62,000 bases of DNA from Branchiostoma floridae (Eukaryota > Chordata > Leptocardii > Amphioxiformes > Branchiostomatidae), in the NCBI RefSeq assembly GCF_000003815.2, contig NC_049981.1:15604132-15666131 (forward strand). The letters run 5' to 3'. Each line of letters begins with the position of its first letter. Within the stretch, counting starts at the first letter, position 1. Positions 47,959-58,337 of this stretch are shown one piece after another. Both the position numbers and the translations under genes were made by a program. Under the pieces are notes generated by a model. The model worked only from the letters and a program-made list of their open reading frames with translations, was not told where the DNA came from and ran no database searches.

Positions 47959-47966
47959 GTACCTAC

Positions 47967-48030
47967 CAGTTTTGACGAGGATCCCTGCCATACCAGCTAC
48001 CTGTGCACCACCAACATCATCTCGAACGTC
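47967..48030 (-). CDS. HDHD2: HDHD2-like HAD phosphatase, penultimate exon
   Basis: A 64-base minus-strand exon: DVRDDVGGAQVAGM, then AGILVKT and the first base of a Gly codon. The acceptor TTTGTTGACAAG ends at 48031 and the donor ACTG|GTAGGT is at 47966. It begins inside HAD motif IV (GDD-x-x-x-D), whose acidic residues hold the catalytic magnesium; the first part of the motif must be in the exon upstream. RDDVGGAQ-x-AGM-x-GILVKTG is specific to HDHD2 rather than LHPP. It joins 39475-39584 in phase 1. Earlier exons (DxSGT nucleophile motif, NagD-type cap) were not found up to 62 kb. An unusual feature is that the repeat array starts directly after the donor. Confidence 0.9.
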
Positions 48031-48854
48031 CTTGTCAACAAAGGTAAGTAATAAAAACATTACAAAAATATAATAACTATTACTATTCCTAGCATAGATA
48101 CAAAGATTCTTTCTGCTTCAAAAAACAAAGCAGAGCTTGTGTTCAAAGAGCTTTGTTATCCAGTGACTTCTGCCACATTACCCCTGCCCCCTCCCCATAT
48201 CAAATTTACAACAGCCCAAGGACTTAACATAGAATGTAACAGTGATTAACCTTTATCTGTGTTGTGACCTTATAAAGACACTATCACAGTGCCCTCTAAA
48301 CACACACACTAAATTACATATATTATGCAGATGTGTAACCTTATCACTGCTGCCTTACTCCACAACCAGCACAGATTAGGTATAGGTGCCAACAGGTGAC
48401 CTCAGTGGGGACAAGGTTAAAAAGATCGTAGCAACATGTCTAAAACCAGATATCTGATGTAACGTTACATGACATGTAAAGTTCTTGGCTAGTGTATGAT
48501 ATGTAAAAATAAGGGAACTTCAAAATGATCTTGATCCAGTGGTCATAACAACTAAGACAGATGCTATGTACAGTATTTACCGGTTCATTGTACCCAGGAA
48601 AATCCCCTAGTCCCATCCCACAAGACTGTAGCCCTATTTCCAGTAGAGTACATGTTGGGTGATTGACACAGCTGGGATTGAAAACTCCCAAACTTTAATC
48701 CAGAAGTTTTCCCCTAGCTCTGTTTCACATTATCCCCTTGAAGAACATTTGCAGGAGACATGGCACAACCTGTTCCCCAGCTAATTGTCCTTCCCTAATT
48801 TGACAATTAAAGGTTCAAGGAAATGAATGTCATTTGCGATATATCCATATACAA
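48031..48854 (-). other. Presumed HDHD2 intron, nothing recognised
   Basis: No further HDHD2 exon recognised on the minus strand. Confidence 0.4.
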
Positions 48855-49040
48855 AGTGGCTTCAAATTGCAGAGTGGCCGAGGGATTGTGAGGTCACGGG
48901 TTCGTATTTTGTGGTATTTCTAGCTAGACATTGTGTCCTTGGAAAGACACTTAGGCCACACCAATTTAATTTGTTGGTTCAGGGATTTTCAAACAATAAG
49001 AACAAGAATGGTGTTAAAAAACACCCTGGCGACGCGGCTT
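48855..49040 (+). repeat. tRNA-derived SINE
   Basis: A box GTGGCCGAGG (48874), B box GGGTTCGTATT (48898-48908), then TGTCCTTGGAAAGACACTTAG and CACACCAATTTAATTTGTTGG. The latter phrase occurs reversed at 59980-60010. Confidence 0.7.
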
Positions 49041-49219
49041 TTGATGGATTTCAGAGTCTTTATATGAAAAAGAGGTTTATTTGCTAGCCATGCTCACAAC
49101 ACAGTCTTGCACGCATGGAGTGAATACATCTTGGGAGAAGCCTCGCAAACACAATTGAACGCTGTAAAAAGTTAAGCTTGCCTAATTCTGGGTAAATTCT
49201 GAAAATCTATACATATATA

Positions 49220-49851
49220 GAGTGGAAGCCGCTTAATTGCACACCCAATTTGCCAGCGAATTTCGTGCAATTATCCGGCGTGTGCGATAATGCGGAGTTG
49301 GTCATTTGGACCGCATCACCACGGTCGGAGGGGCCGAGAGGTGGTATGGGAGGTAGTACAACGCACAGTTTATTTACGTGTTACAGTAGTGCTGTACCTG
49401 TTGTGCTCCGGACGTCATAAACATGTCTTCACGAAACATCGTACTCCAATGCACTTGAAATCGAAACTAAAAGTAAGTTACTGTATACGTTATGTAGCTT
49501 CCTGATCACGAAACTAAAGCATTGCACCGCCGAAGGCGAGTGTTATGTCCGTCTGTAGGCCCCGAGTCGCTGTGTTGTTTCCGACTGGCTGCCAAGAACA
49601 TAAAACCACTGCATAAGTATTTTCCCGCGACCCTAATGACGTAATTAGACAATGGACAGATAGAGAACATTTGTTATTGAGTATGTCATAGCAAGTTGTC
49701 TGCCAAATCGTAACGCCGGCTTTGACAACCTTTAGCGGGCGGGCGAAGTCACTAACAATGGAGTGAATGGGAGACGGTTTGGGATTTTGGGATTCCGTGC
49801 AATTACCCGAAGTGTGCGTTTATCTGAGGTGCAATTAACTGGCTTCCACTG
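49220..49851. mobile_element. TA-flanked non-autonomous DNA transposon, 632 bp
   Basis: AGTGGAAGCC-GCTTAATTGCAC at the left and GTGCAATTAA-CTGGCTTCCACTG at the right form inverted ends. TA lies just outside on both sides (49218-49219 and 49852-49853), as in Tc1/mariner/pogo insertions. The inner arms repeat 'CGTGCAATTA...GTGTGCG'. No transposase frame inside. Confidence 0.75.
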
Positions 49852-49934
49852 TATTTACATTCGCCAAAAAGGTTATATTTGGGCGTGTTTAGTCGCCAGG
49901 TGACACCCTCTCTATTCAGAACCCCTTATACACA

Positions 49935-50510
49935 TATTTCTGTGTGTGTGTGTGAACAGCATAACTTGATAAGTCTTGGATGGATCTTTAATGGTATTTG
50001 GTAGGAAATCGAAGGTCAAAGTCGATAATGGATCCCCTATCTACTTCCTAAGGTACTGCAGCGGAACTACGTACAATTTTTATATTTCCTATTCTGGACA
50101 TGTCACGGTCTTACTTTTTCTTAAAGTTGGGTAGCTCTTGGGACAGAGAGTTAGTGCTATAAGTTTGGGTCCCCTGGCACTTTTTTTTCGGAAATTGTTT
50201 CGAAGTTTAGAGGAGAATAAAAAAAATAAATCAAGAACGTTTTGACGGATCGTCATGCTGTTTTAGGTTTTGTAGGTCTAAGTGGAGCACACGTCATAAG
50301 ATACTTATTATGTAAATCAATGTCTAATTCGCGTAAGTAATGTAATGAGGAAATTTTATAAATCCCTACATTCCATGACACTTGTCACATATATAACTGA
50401 GAAAGTCAGATCTTTTTTAGGATATTGATTATGCAAATCGATACCTCATTTGCATAATTAATGACAGGAACTACAATTCTACTGTAGTAAATGATGGAAA
50501 TTTTATATTT
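49935..50510 (+). repeat. GT-headed dispersed repeat, second full copy
   Basis: GT tract, then GAACAGCATAACTTGATAAG, TGGTATTTGGTAGG, AAGGTCAAAGTCGATAATGG, and the tail ATTATGCAAAT...ATTTGCATAATTAATG...GTAGTAAATGAT. Aligns with 29117-29345 (head) and 44880-44980 (tail). Confidence 0.6.
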
Positions 50511-51775
50511 GAGGCATTACGATGCAAACTAAAGTGAAAAGTATTGAACATAAATATTCAAACCCTCAGGGTACATCACATCTAATTTATGAGGAAACGC
50601 TACAACAGCCTTATTTGCTAAGAAATAAGCAGTTGTAATAAACTAAAAACCTATTCCCAAATCAAAAGTGACTTCATACTTGAAAAATACCTTTCGTCAG
50701 TTCGTAATAAAGCTTTTGCTGTTAACATAACCAAATTAAGAATTAGTTCACATTGCTTGGAAATAGAAAAAGGTCGGTACCGTAATATAGCAGTCAACCA
50801 GAGGCTGTTGAAGATGAGTATCATTTTCTAATGACATGCCCTACATATAGCGTAGATAGACAAAAATTAATGGATATGATCACATGTAAATCTAGCACAC
50901 CTTTACCAACACATTTACTTTCAATCAACTTATGTCATGTCCAGACTACATATCTTCGTATTTAGGCCAATACACATGTAATGCTCTAAAAAAGAGAGAA
51001 TCTATTGTACAGTAACAGACCGACTTGTTTGACTTGCATATTACACTATGTTCTCAGTCCCGGGTGCAAGTTTTTCCTCCTAACTAGCAAACAGAAATTA
51101 TAAATAAGAACAAAAAAGAACTCTAAACCCTATCTACTACTTAACTAGCATAGATGGTGCCCTCCAGGAACCTCCACCGCTGAAGATTAAGTTGGATTGG
51201 AATCCCCAGGGCTGGAGGTCCTGAGAGGGCAGCCATCTTGTTGGTGACCTATGTCAATGCGCCATTTATGTTCACATCCCTATACTATACATGTATGTAG
51301 TTACAGACCTTAGACGAGTCATTGTATTGATTGACTTATCACCATTGCCTTACAATTGTACCATGTAGAAATGTCGTGCAATAAAGTACATTCATTCATG
51401 CATACATTCATTTATTCATTTATAAGATAAGATTTTCATACTAAGATAAGATTTTCATAATTTAGACATTTCACACCTTTTGTTCATTGGTACATATTTT
51501 TTCTAAAGCTACAAAATTCATCTTAGACTTGCAAGTCTTGGCCATAGCATGGACAGATCACTAGATATGGAAACCGAAAGTTCACTGCAGTTCGGTGGGA
51601 AACCGATAGGCGGAACCATTTTAGAACTTGACCTTTATTTTCACGACCCTACCACATTCAATAATAATTAGAGTCCATACTTTTCTTGTCGATTTATGCA
51701 GGCTACAAACAGACACACAGGCAGATAAACGGCACCGAACACATAACCTTTAATGGACGATATTACGTTTTAACG
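50511..51775. other. Non-coding stretch, nothing recognised
   Basis: A somewhat GC-richer patch at 51150-51260 ('CAAGATGGCTGCC' on the minus strand) has no extended coding frame. Confidence 0.35.
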
Positions 51776-51922
51776 TACTGTAAATGCATTTAAGTTCGCG
51801 GGGATTTAATTTCGCGGTAGCGAGAAAAGGGACTTTTCGCGGTGGTTTTAATTTCGCGGTGAAATGGCCAACGCGAAAACCGCGAACATAAATCCACCGC
51901 GAACATTTCTACATTTATAGTA
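51776..51922 (+). mobile_element. Palindromic CGCGAA MITE, copy 2
   Basis: TACTGTAAATGCATTTAAG at the left end and ACATTTATAGTA at the right. The body carries TTAATTTCGCGGT and ACCGCGAACAT. Same family as 24782 and 53158. Confidence 0.8.
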
Positions 51923-52727
51923 TTACGCTTGGGTTCTGTACATGTATTCGGTGTCAAGCTTTGTTGGCACTCCCCCACTCCAAAAGAGATATCCAAATGA
52001 TAGCTAATTATCAACTATGCACTCTGACAATTTTTTGTTTTAGTGCTTAACCTTTATAACCCTAGCGCGGCAATACAGGTAGAATAATGCTAGGCATTAT
52101 AAACATTTAGATCTCTCTCGTATTGATCATTAATTGTTTATTCTGTGATCTATGCTGTACGCTTCATGTACTATACCACCCAAGTCTATACGATAGTCTA
52201 CGTAAGTCTAATCAAGTCTTTTGTCTCAGTTAGATTGTAGATACACTGTTGACAGACGGAATTAGGGGCAGTATAAACAGTTACTATGTAACACAACATG
52301 TCTACTGTATATCATTAAACCTCAGAGAATCGGCAGTGTTTGAGCAGTTTAAACTTGGCGCTCTACCAATTACTCATAGCTCATCTCACCAGCTATTGGT
52401 CGATACCACATTTAAATGAACTTCCAAATATGGTCAAGTCACATGTCCTATTCCTAAAATAGTCTTGGGGCCTGGTAACACCCAAATATGACCCGAATAC
52501 AAAATGCGCCATTTGGTCTATCCTTAGTATCTGTTTCAAATCGTTTCAGTGTCTTCTTTCCAGTGTCCGGCAAAATAAAAACAGACTGAAAGAATATCTT
52601 AACGTGACCACCTTTTTATTAGGCATTTTGCAGTACACAAAAGAGGCGACATCAACCCATTTTAGATTGAAGACATGACATTTGGAGAAAGAACATTTGT
52701 GGGTTCCTGCGAACTTGCGAAAAAGTC
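51923..52727. other. Intergenic stretch before the 52832 exon
   Basis: No gene recognised. Confidence 0.35.
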
Positions 52728-52735
52728 TATAAAAG
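52728..52735 (+). promoter_or_regulatory. TATA box
   Basis: TATAAAAG about 100 bp before ATG 52832, a plausible core promoter position for a short leader. Confidence 0.45.
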
Positions 52736-52831
52736 AATGACACGAACAAACTATATTTCAATACACAGTATATTTTGCGGCGCGTGGGTAGCTGTGAACT
52801 TGAGAATATAGCTACCCAAGAATAATCAAGA

Positions 52832-53009
52832 ATGTCTTATTCTACGGTCACATTTCCCCCGGGCCCTGTCGGGAAGTTACCGGAAACAAAAGTAAAGCTG
52901 TTTATCAAGGAATACGCTCAAACTAAACTCATGGTTTATTTGACGTTTTTTGTGTGTGTGTTCTTTGGCCCCTTTATGATTATATCATACTTTTACGGTT
53001 CGTTCCAAG
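52832..53009 (+). CDS. Probable first exon of an unrecognised membrane protein
   Basis: Codes for 59 residues plus one base: MSYSTVTFPPGPVGKLPETK, VKLFIKEYAQTKLM, then a helix at about residues 34-55 (VYLTFFVCVFFGPFMIISYF) and YGSFQ. The short Pro-rich cytoplasmic-looking leader, basic patch and helix resemble a membrane protein's N-terminus. A candidate donor CCAAG|GTCTG (53009/53010, phase 1) lies 11 bp before a MITE. If it is not used, the frame continues through that MITE to 53191 with sequence of transposon origin. A TATA box precedes it. I could not identify the next exon or any homologue. It is weakly like helix 1 of the upstream two-pass family. Confidence 0.4.
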
Positions 53010-53020
53010 GTCTGCTTTAC

Positions 53021-53159
53021 TATTCTCCAAGTAGAGGTTTGGTCGCGGAGATAGTTGTGATCTTGTGGAGTACCGGGAGTTTTATTTGCTCCCCCCGTAC
53101 AAATTCCGACTTCTACCAAGATACGACTACTCCGCGACCCAACCTCTGCTTGGAGAATA
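53021..53159. mobile_element. hAT-like fold-back MITE, short relative of 42505
   Basis: TATTCTCCAAGTAGAGGTTT and its inverted match at 53140-53159 share the ends of the element at 42505-42728 (CTCCAAGCAGAGGTT). The inverted ends run about 30 bp with two mismatches. Confidence 0.75.
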
Positions 53160-53352
53160 CTGTAAATGCATTTAAGTTCGCGGGGATTTAATTTCGCGGT
53201 AGCAGGAAAAATGACTTTTCGCGGTAGATTTAATTTCGCGGTAACACCATAGACTGCAGTCTAATACTATAGTATAAAAATGTTCGCGGTGGTTTTAAGT
53301 TCGCGGTGAAGTGGTAACCGCGAAAACCGCAAACATTTCTGCATTTACAGTA
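53158..53352 (+). mobile_element. Palindromic CGCGAA MITE, copy 3
   Basis: The perfect 13-bp ends TACTGTAAATGCA (53158-53170) and TGCATTTACAGTA (53340-53352). The left end starts on the last TA of the element at 53021-53159, so it appears to have inserted at that TA. Confidence 0.85.
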
Positions 53353-54394
53353 TGTGTCACGAGATAACCTCGTGATAGTCACGACCAGGTCTCCCCTGTG
53401 ATGATAACCATATGGACAGGGGTCGGGTCACACGGCCACGCCACGGTGGCAGTCAGGAGAGGACACGACGTGGGATAGGACGTGGTTGTTTACAGAGTAA
53501 AGTAGAGTAGAGTACAGAGGGCTGAGAAACAGAATGAAGTTGAATTTATCAACTATATGGCTGTCACCTGTATTTGAACGTGCACGTGACATTCTGGTAG
53601 TGCAGCTGGGGTGGAGATGAGGCAAGTTCAACCAAGATAGAGATGGGAACTGGGAGATCGAGAGAACTGAGGACGTGGCAAGGCTAATGGGCCTGTGAAG
53701 TGTGATGGGTGACGCGCGGGGCAGAGAGGCAGAAAGAAAACATATAAAGATGCCTGCCGATCCCTGACCCTGAAGAGTAATCTTCCATGACCACTTTATA
53801 GACACTCGGGGAGCGAGGCAAGATGCGGCGGGTACGGGCGATGGAGGGCTAAGTGGGAAAGACATCTCAAAACTACTCGTCAGAAGGAAAGGTACGTGGA
53901 CCGTGTTGTGGATACCTGTCTTGTACTGTTGTGTACTTAACGTTACTTTACTTCATTGTAGTCTTAAATTTTTCGACACTTAGTTATGTGATTGTGACCC
54001 GGAGGTCTGAATATCGGGCAGCGATCCACCATTTTGAAAACAGGTTTAAGTTACGTAACGTTTGCGTTAACTTTTTTGTACTACCACAGTTTATGTTCAA
54101 GTTCATGTTTATGTATCTGTTCACCACGTAAACGGTTGTGTAGTTTTCTTCCTGCCACATGTCTTCTTCGGATTGTTTTGGTGACGTATACAGTGAGCGA
54201 GAAATCCGCATAGTGTAGAGCTATATTTGTCGCAGCGGATTTCCGAGAAGTCTATGTAAAATGAATTCCAGATGTGGCACATCGTAGGGAAACGTGATGC
54301 ATTCTGATTGGCCCAGGCAACGTGGTCCGAGACGAGACTTATCGTAAACTTTCTACTGTCTAATGTTGTCCATTTGAGGAGATCGGTATAACTA
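53353..54394. other. Non-coding stretch
   Basis: A GC-richer section at 53570-53890 ends in AAAG|GTACGTGG, a good donor, and has TATAAAG at 53743. It could be a non-coding first exon, but all plus frames contain stops. Confidence 0.35.
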
Positions 54395-55624
54395 CAGTCA
54401 AACCTGCCCGAGCGACCACCTCCTCTCAGCGACCACCTGGCCATTTCGACCGCTTTTTCTCGGTCCCGATTTTTTTTCCTATTGACGTAAGCATTAAGCG
54501 ACCTTTTCTCAACGACCACCTGGCCAACGCGACCGCGACCGGCCAAAATTGGGACCCATAACGACCGGTTTTCATCGATTTTTTATGCCGTGCCGAAATC
54601 GGCCAGTTTGCGTCGGATTTTGACTGCCATTACGATGTTATGTTTAGAATAAAGATGGCGGCGGTCAATGGGGCAGTCTACTGTAATATGGGAAGACATT
54701 TCGTTGTAAGAAAATCCAAATTTAGTTGTTACAGAAGTTTTTTTATCTTTATCATTATAAAGTGAATGAATGCTGAAACGTATATAGTCTAGGAAATATC
54801 TGTGTAGCTCATTCCTTTTTAAGAAAGATCTGTGCGAGTGCTTTTGTCCAACCATTGGTCCAACTGCACTGTACATTCATCCGTGGGTAAGTACGCTATC
54901 GGGACGTATCGGGCATCTCCGTAGGCATCGTATTCGAAAGGTATACGTACACCGTAGTTATTTCAGATACGGCGATCAAGAACACAGCGACGCATAAAGG
55001 CTTGTACGGTAACTGACAGCATCAAAGGTCCGTTACTGTCTAAAACGTTGGTGTACAAATATTGAGCAGTTCTCTTCTTGTTATGAATAACGTTGACGAC
55101 TTGCTACCCTCCAGAGAGAAATTGTATAGCCAACTAAATATGTCTATCACTGGTCCATCTAACGACCGTAGACGCAGAAATGCAACATGTACAGCACGTA
55201 CTTTATTGTCTGGTAGAAATCCGATTTATAGAAAGTAACGTTATATCTTTTTTTAGACTAGAGTAGATCGAGTAGACTGTCTTTTTAACCTCCTTGACTT
55301 GAGTAGAGTTTCTCTGGCGCAGGTAGGAACGTCCTGATCCAATTTGTCCGATTTCTGTTCATTTACTGTATTAAAATTCACCAGGCTTACTGATGATTAT
55401 TACTTACGTTTTTGCGTGCATGTGCGTGTTGGATTTGACATTAAAGACCTCGCTTACTTACTCCTTTGCGTGCGTTTGCTTGCTATTTGCCATTAAACAC
55501 AACGGAAACCATTTATACTACGCATCGGGCATGTTTTGAGTCGATACTCTTCTCAGCGACCACCTGTCCAAATCGACCGCTTTTCCCCGGTCCCCCGGGT
55601 GGTCGTCTTGGGCAGGTTTGACTG
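54395..55624. mobile_element. pogo/Tigger-like non-autonomous transposon, 1.23 kb
   Basis: CAGTCAAACCTGCCCGAGCG at the left and, reversed, CAGTCAAACCTGCCCAAGAC at the right, with TA on both sides (54393-54394 and 55625-55626). CAGTnAAACCT ends and a TA target are typical of pogo/Tigger elements. 'GCGACCACCT' repeats lie inside both ends. No transposase frame was recognised, so mobility would depend on another copy. Confidence 0.85.
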
Positions 55625-55626
55625 TA

Positions 55627-56198
55627 TATCTCAACTATTTCATCCACCCGTTCCTTCCCAGATTTTTGTGCCCGCATGCTTCCTAACAATGCAACAATTA
55701 GACTACTTATTCATGTTGAATAGCATTGTCAAATGTGAATCAAACCAAGGAGGTTAAAATAATGTTAATCATCTTGATAAAACCTGATAAATCTATGTAA
55801 CAAAGCTTTTGGGATGACGCCTAAGCTTACTTGGTGTTGCCTGGAAAGTAATAACCACAATGGTTTGAAGTTTGGCTGACATTTATAAAAGGTTTTACAT
55901 GCCCCGAAATTCGAGCTGTACATTCCTGCGTGAGGCATCGAACTTATTGATCCCCTTAAGATTTATTGATGAGTTCAACCAGTATAGGTGCCGTCTATCC
56001 TAGCCTGGTCCGTTGTGCGAACTAGTTTGTTAATTGTAAACTCGAGTGATAAGAAAAGATAATGACTTACTAAGAAAAATTTACAATTTACGTTGCTCTT
56101 TCCGGTTATCATATCTGTTATCTTGCCAATGTGCAAGATCACGCCGAAAATTTGGTTAACGTTTCATCCACCTGCCTTCATGTTCCGCCGGGGTTCCA
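55627..56198. other. Non-coding stretch, nothing recognised
   Basis: No gene or repeat recognised. Confidence 0.35.
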
Positions 56199-56400
56199 GG
56201 CCTCTCCAAATACTCTCTCCGGTTATACTGTCTAGTACATTGCAGTAAACGGTCAGCTATTTCCCCATCTTTCCCGCCGGCAGTCACAACGCCACAGGGG
56301 TCCGAACAGTCTATGTGGTGACCATCTGAGACGGTGGTGACTCCCAAGTGATGAAGGAATCGTCTAAGCAGTCTGGGTCAACGTCCTTTTGTATATCATC
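56199..56400 (+). pseudogene. Decayed duplicate of the exon at 57349
   Basis: Aligns with 57349-57529 and keeps the acceptor-like TTCCAG (56193-56198) and the donor GAG|GTAAGT at 56400/56401. The match goes on into the intron (GTGTCGAGTAACCACATTCAAC). Several indels and stops break every frame. Near the donor, AVWVNVLLYIIE parallels QLRVNVFRYVVK in the other copy. Confidence 0.45.
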
Positions 56401-57348
56401 GAGGTAAGTCAGCATCATGATTCAGTGTGTCGAGTAACCACATTCAACTTTGTATAACTTCAGGCAATTAGGCTGATGTACATCTGACCTAATCAAGTGG
56501 CGGGATACATAAACAGTATCTCGCATCGTACAACCACCCAACTCTTCAGTTCAAGAAGGAAACCGGCTGCAAAAAGGGCCTCAAGCTACATAAGTTCCGC
56601 TTTAATTCTCTTTGTTCAAGTACTTTCTTTTCCGTGTGATTTTGCTCTTGTGGTTATAACTTTGTGCATGATGAATGCATGGTTACTTGTGTAAATTAAG
56701 ACAACTTTTCGTGAACGGAAAACCGTGTACGGAAAACCTTGTCTGTGTTTTTATTCATTGTAGCTGTACCAGTATTTAAATCGTTAATTAGCTAAACCAA
56801 CATGGGATTAAGTGATTGACCATTGTTTAACATGTCCAAACATACTACTCTTTACTGTAAGAAGCAAAATTTTATCACAAAACGTCGACCAACAGCCGTT
56901 GCATGCACAAGAGCCTTTTTGAAAAATCGACATCTTGTTTGAAGGACTGACTTATTTACTTCTGAAAATTAGACGATATTTCATACCAAATTTATCAAGA
57001 GACTCGATGATACAGAAAGATTTGAATATAATATTATCTTCGATTGTCAAAAAGTAATGTAATAAATCCCACAATGCAAGAGTAGGTAAATATATGAGAT
57101 ACTGCTTTGTATCAGAAAACACAGTTTCAGATTGTTTTCAGGGACTACACAGGTCAACTCCTGGTCATTGTCTCGAAGGAAATCCTACATAGATCCCTCT
57201 GAGTTAGACCCACATGATAGATATTTTTTTGGGATCAGGCCGGGGGTTTGACATCCATGCTATACTAGCCCATATTCATAGGATATTAAATCTTATTCTA
57301 TACCTCTATTTTTGTAGTCGTCAACATTGTAATGTGCTGATTTTCCAG

Positions 57349-57529
57349 CCTTTCCAAATATACTCTCCAGTTGAATATTCCAGTAACGGTCAGCTGTTCC
57401 CTCTTCGTCCCTATCCGCAGTTACAGTGCCGCAGGGGTACGTACTTGACGATTACGTCAGACGTTGGCGATTCCAGTAGGTCAATCATCGAAGCAGCTGC
57501 GGGTCAACGTATTTCGGTATGTCGTCAAG
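57349..57529 (+). CDS. Candidate internal exon, unknown protein
   Basis: Bounded by TTTTCCAG (57341-57348) and CAAG|GTAAGT (57529/57530). One frame is open throughout (RRGTYLTITSDVGDSS, then RSIIEAAAGQRISVCRQ, ending in phase 1). Another frame, open only for the last 75 bases (QLRVNVFRYVVK, phase 0), shows more conservative changes against the duplicate at 56199 and would join the 58338 exon in its acidic frame. The true frame is not settled. No domain is recognised. Because both copies share intron sequence, this is a genomic duplication, not a retrocopy. Confidence 0.35.
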
Positions 57530-57590
57530 GTAAGTAAGCACGATGTTCCAATGCGTCGAGTAACCAGAGTTCAACTTAGCACAACTTTAA

Positions 57591-57922
57591 GCCTGGGGCA
57601 CAACCCACCGTACATGCAATTTGTCTGTACGTTTTTTTGTGGAGGCCACGTCCGCCACGTATTCCTGAAAACGCTGAGGCTGTACATGGCAGGTGCGTCG
57701 CCCGTACTGGCACGCACGGAGGGCGAATCCGCAGCCCGAACGCAGAGAAAGTTCTGCATGAACTTAAATTTCTACGGCGTGTCTGCGTGCTCCAAAACCC
57801 GTCGGATTCCCTACGAGCTCGTACGGAGACGGTACTTACCACTTACGGACAGCAAAAAGATTGCCCACGTTTTGGCACGTAGACAGCACGTATTTGCACG
57901 TACGGCGGGTTGCGCCCCATGC
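57591..57922. mobile_element. piggyBac-like MITE with TTAA target site, 332 bp
   Basis: TTAA at 57587-57590 and 57923-57926 flank GCCTGGGGCACAACCC and, reversed, GCATGGGGCGCAACCC. The inverted match continues through GCCGTACGTGCAA. Overlapping long open frames here are by-products of its GC-rich body. Confidence 0.85.
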
Positions 57923-58337
57923 TTAAGGCAGCTAAGTCAAAATCTGCGCACTACATTTCGGCTGACAAGGCATAAATAAGCTTACCTCACTCATGAATAC
58001 CGAAGACAAATTTCAATTTCTACAGTGTTTTCTGGTTGTTACGAATTGACAAGAAAGAGAAGAGAATTGTTTTTGTACTTCAATTTTAACCTTTGTTATT
58101 TGCGTGCGTTCTCTCTACGTACAGCAGCTCCTGAGATTAACATTAGCTAACTGTGACGACCATCCATGTGGTGACTTAATCCATGTAGAACACCAACAGA
58201 CGTATAGCGATAGTAGCAAATTTATGAGGGTGATTTTACAATAATCCATTATTGCTAGCATCACTATTATATTACTATGGTATAAAACTATTACATAAAA
58301 CGGGTAAAACTGTGTTCTCTCGTGATCTAATGCACAG

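Larger units (their letters stand above)
39585..47966 (-). other. HDHD2: Intron of the HDHD2-like gene, filled with mobile elements
   Basis: An 8.38-kb phase-1 intron. Inside are a dispersed repeat, a fold-back element, a SINE, a hAT-like MITE, GT-headed repeats, a LINE, a palindromic MITE and the donor-derived minisatellite, listed separately. No intervening HDHD2 exon is needed, because the protein reads continuously. Confidence 0.8.

Noticed and set aside
51150-51260. Minus-strand ATGGCTGCC start as the HDHD2 first exon
   Set aside because: The reading (MAALSGPPALGIPIQ) lacks the DxSGT nucleophile motif expected at the HDHD2 N-terminus.
53428-53865. 145-codon open frame on the minus strand
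   Set aside because: Low-complexity Ser/Pro/Leu reading of a GC-richer region. No motif, splice support or conserved pattern.
57464-57979. 171-codon open frame on the plus strand
   Set aside because: Most of it runs across the GC-rich piggyBac-like MITE at 57591-57922, with no protein motif.
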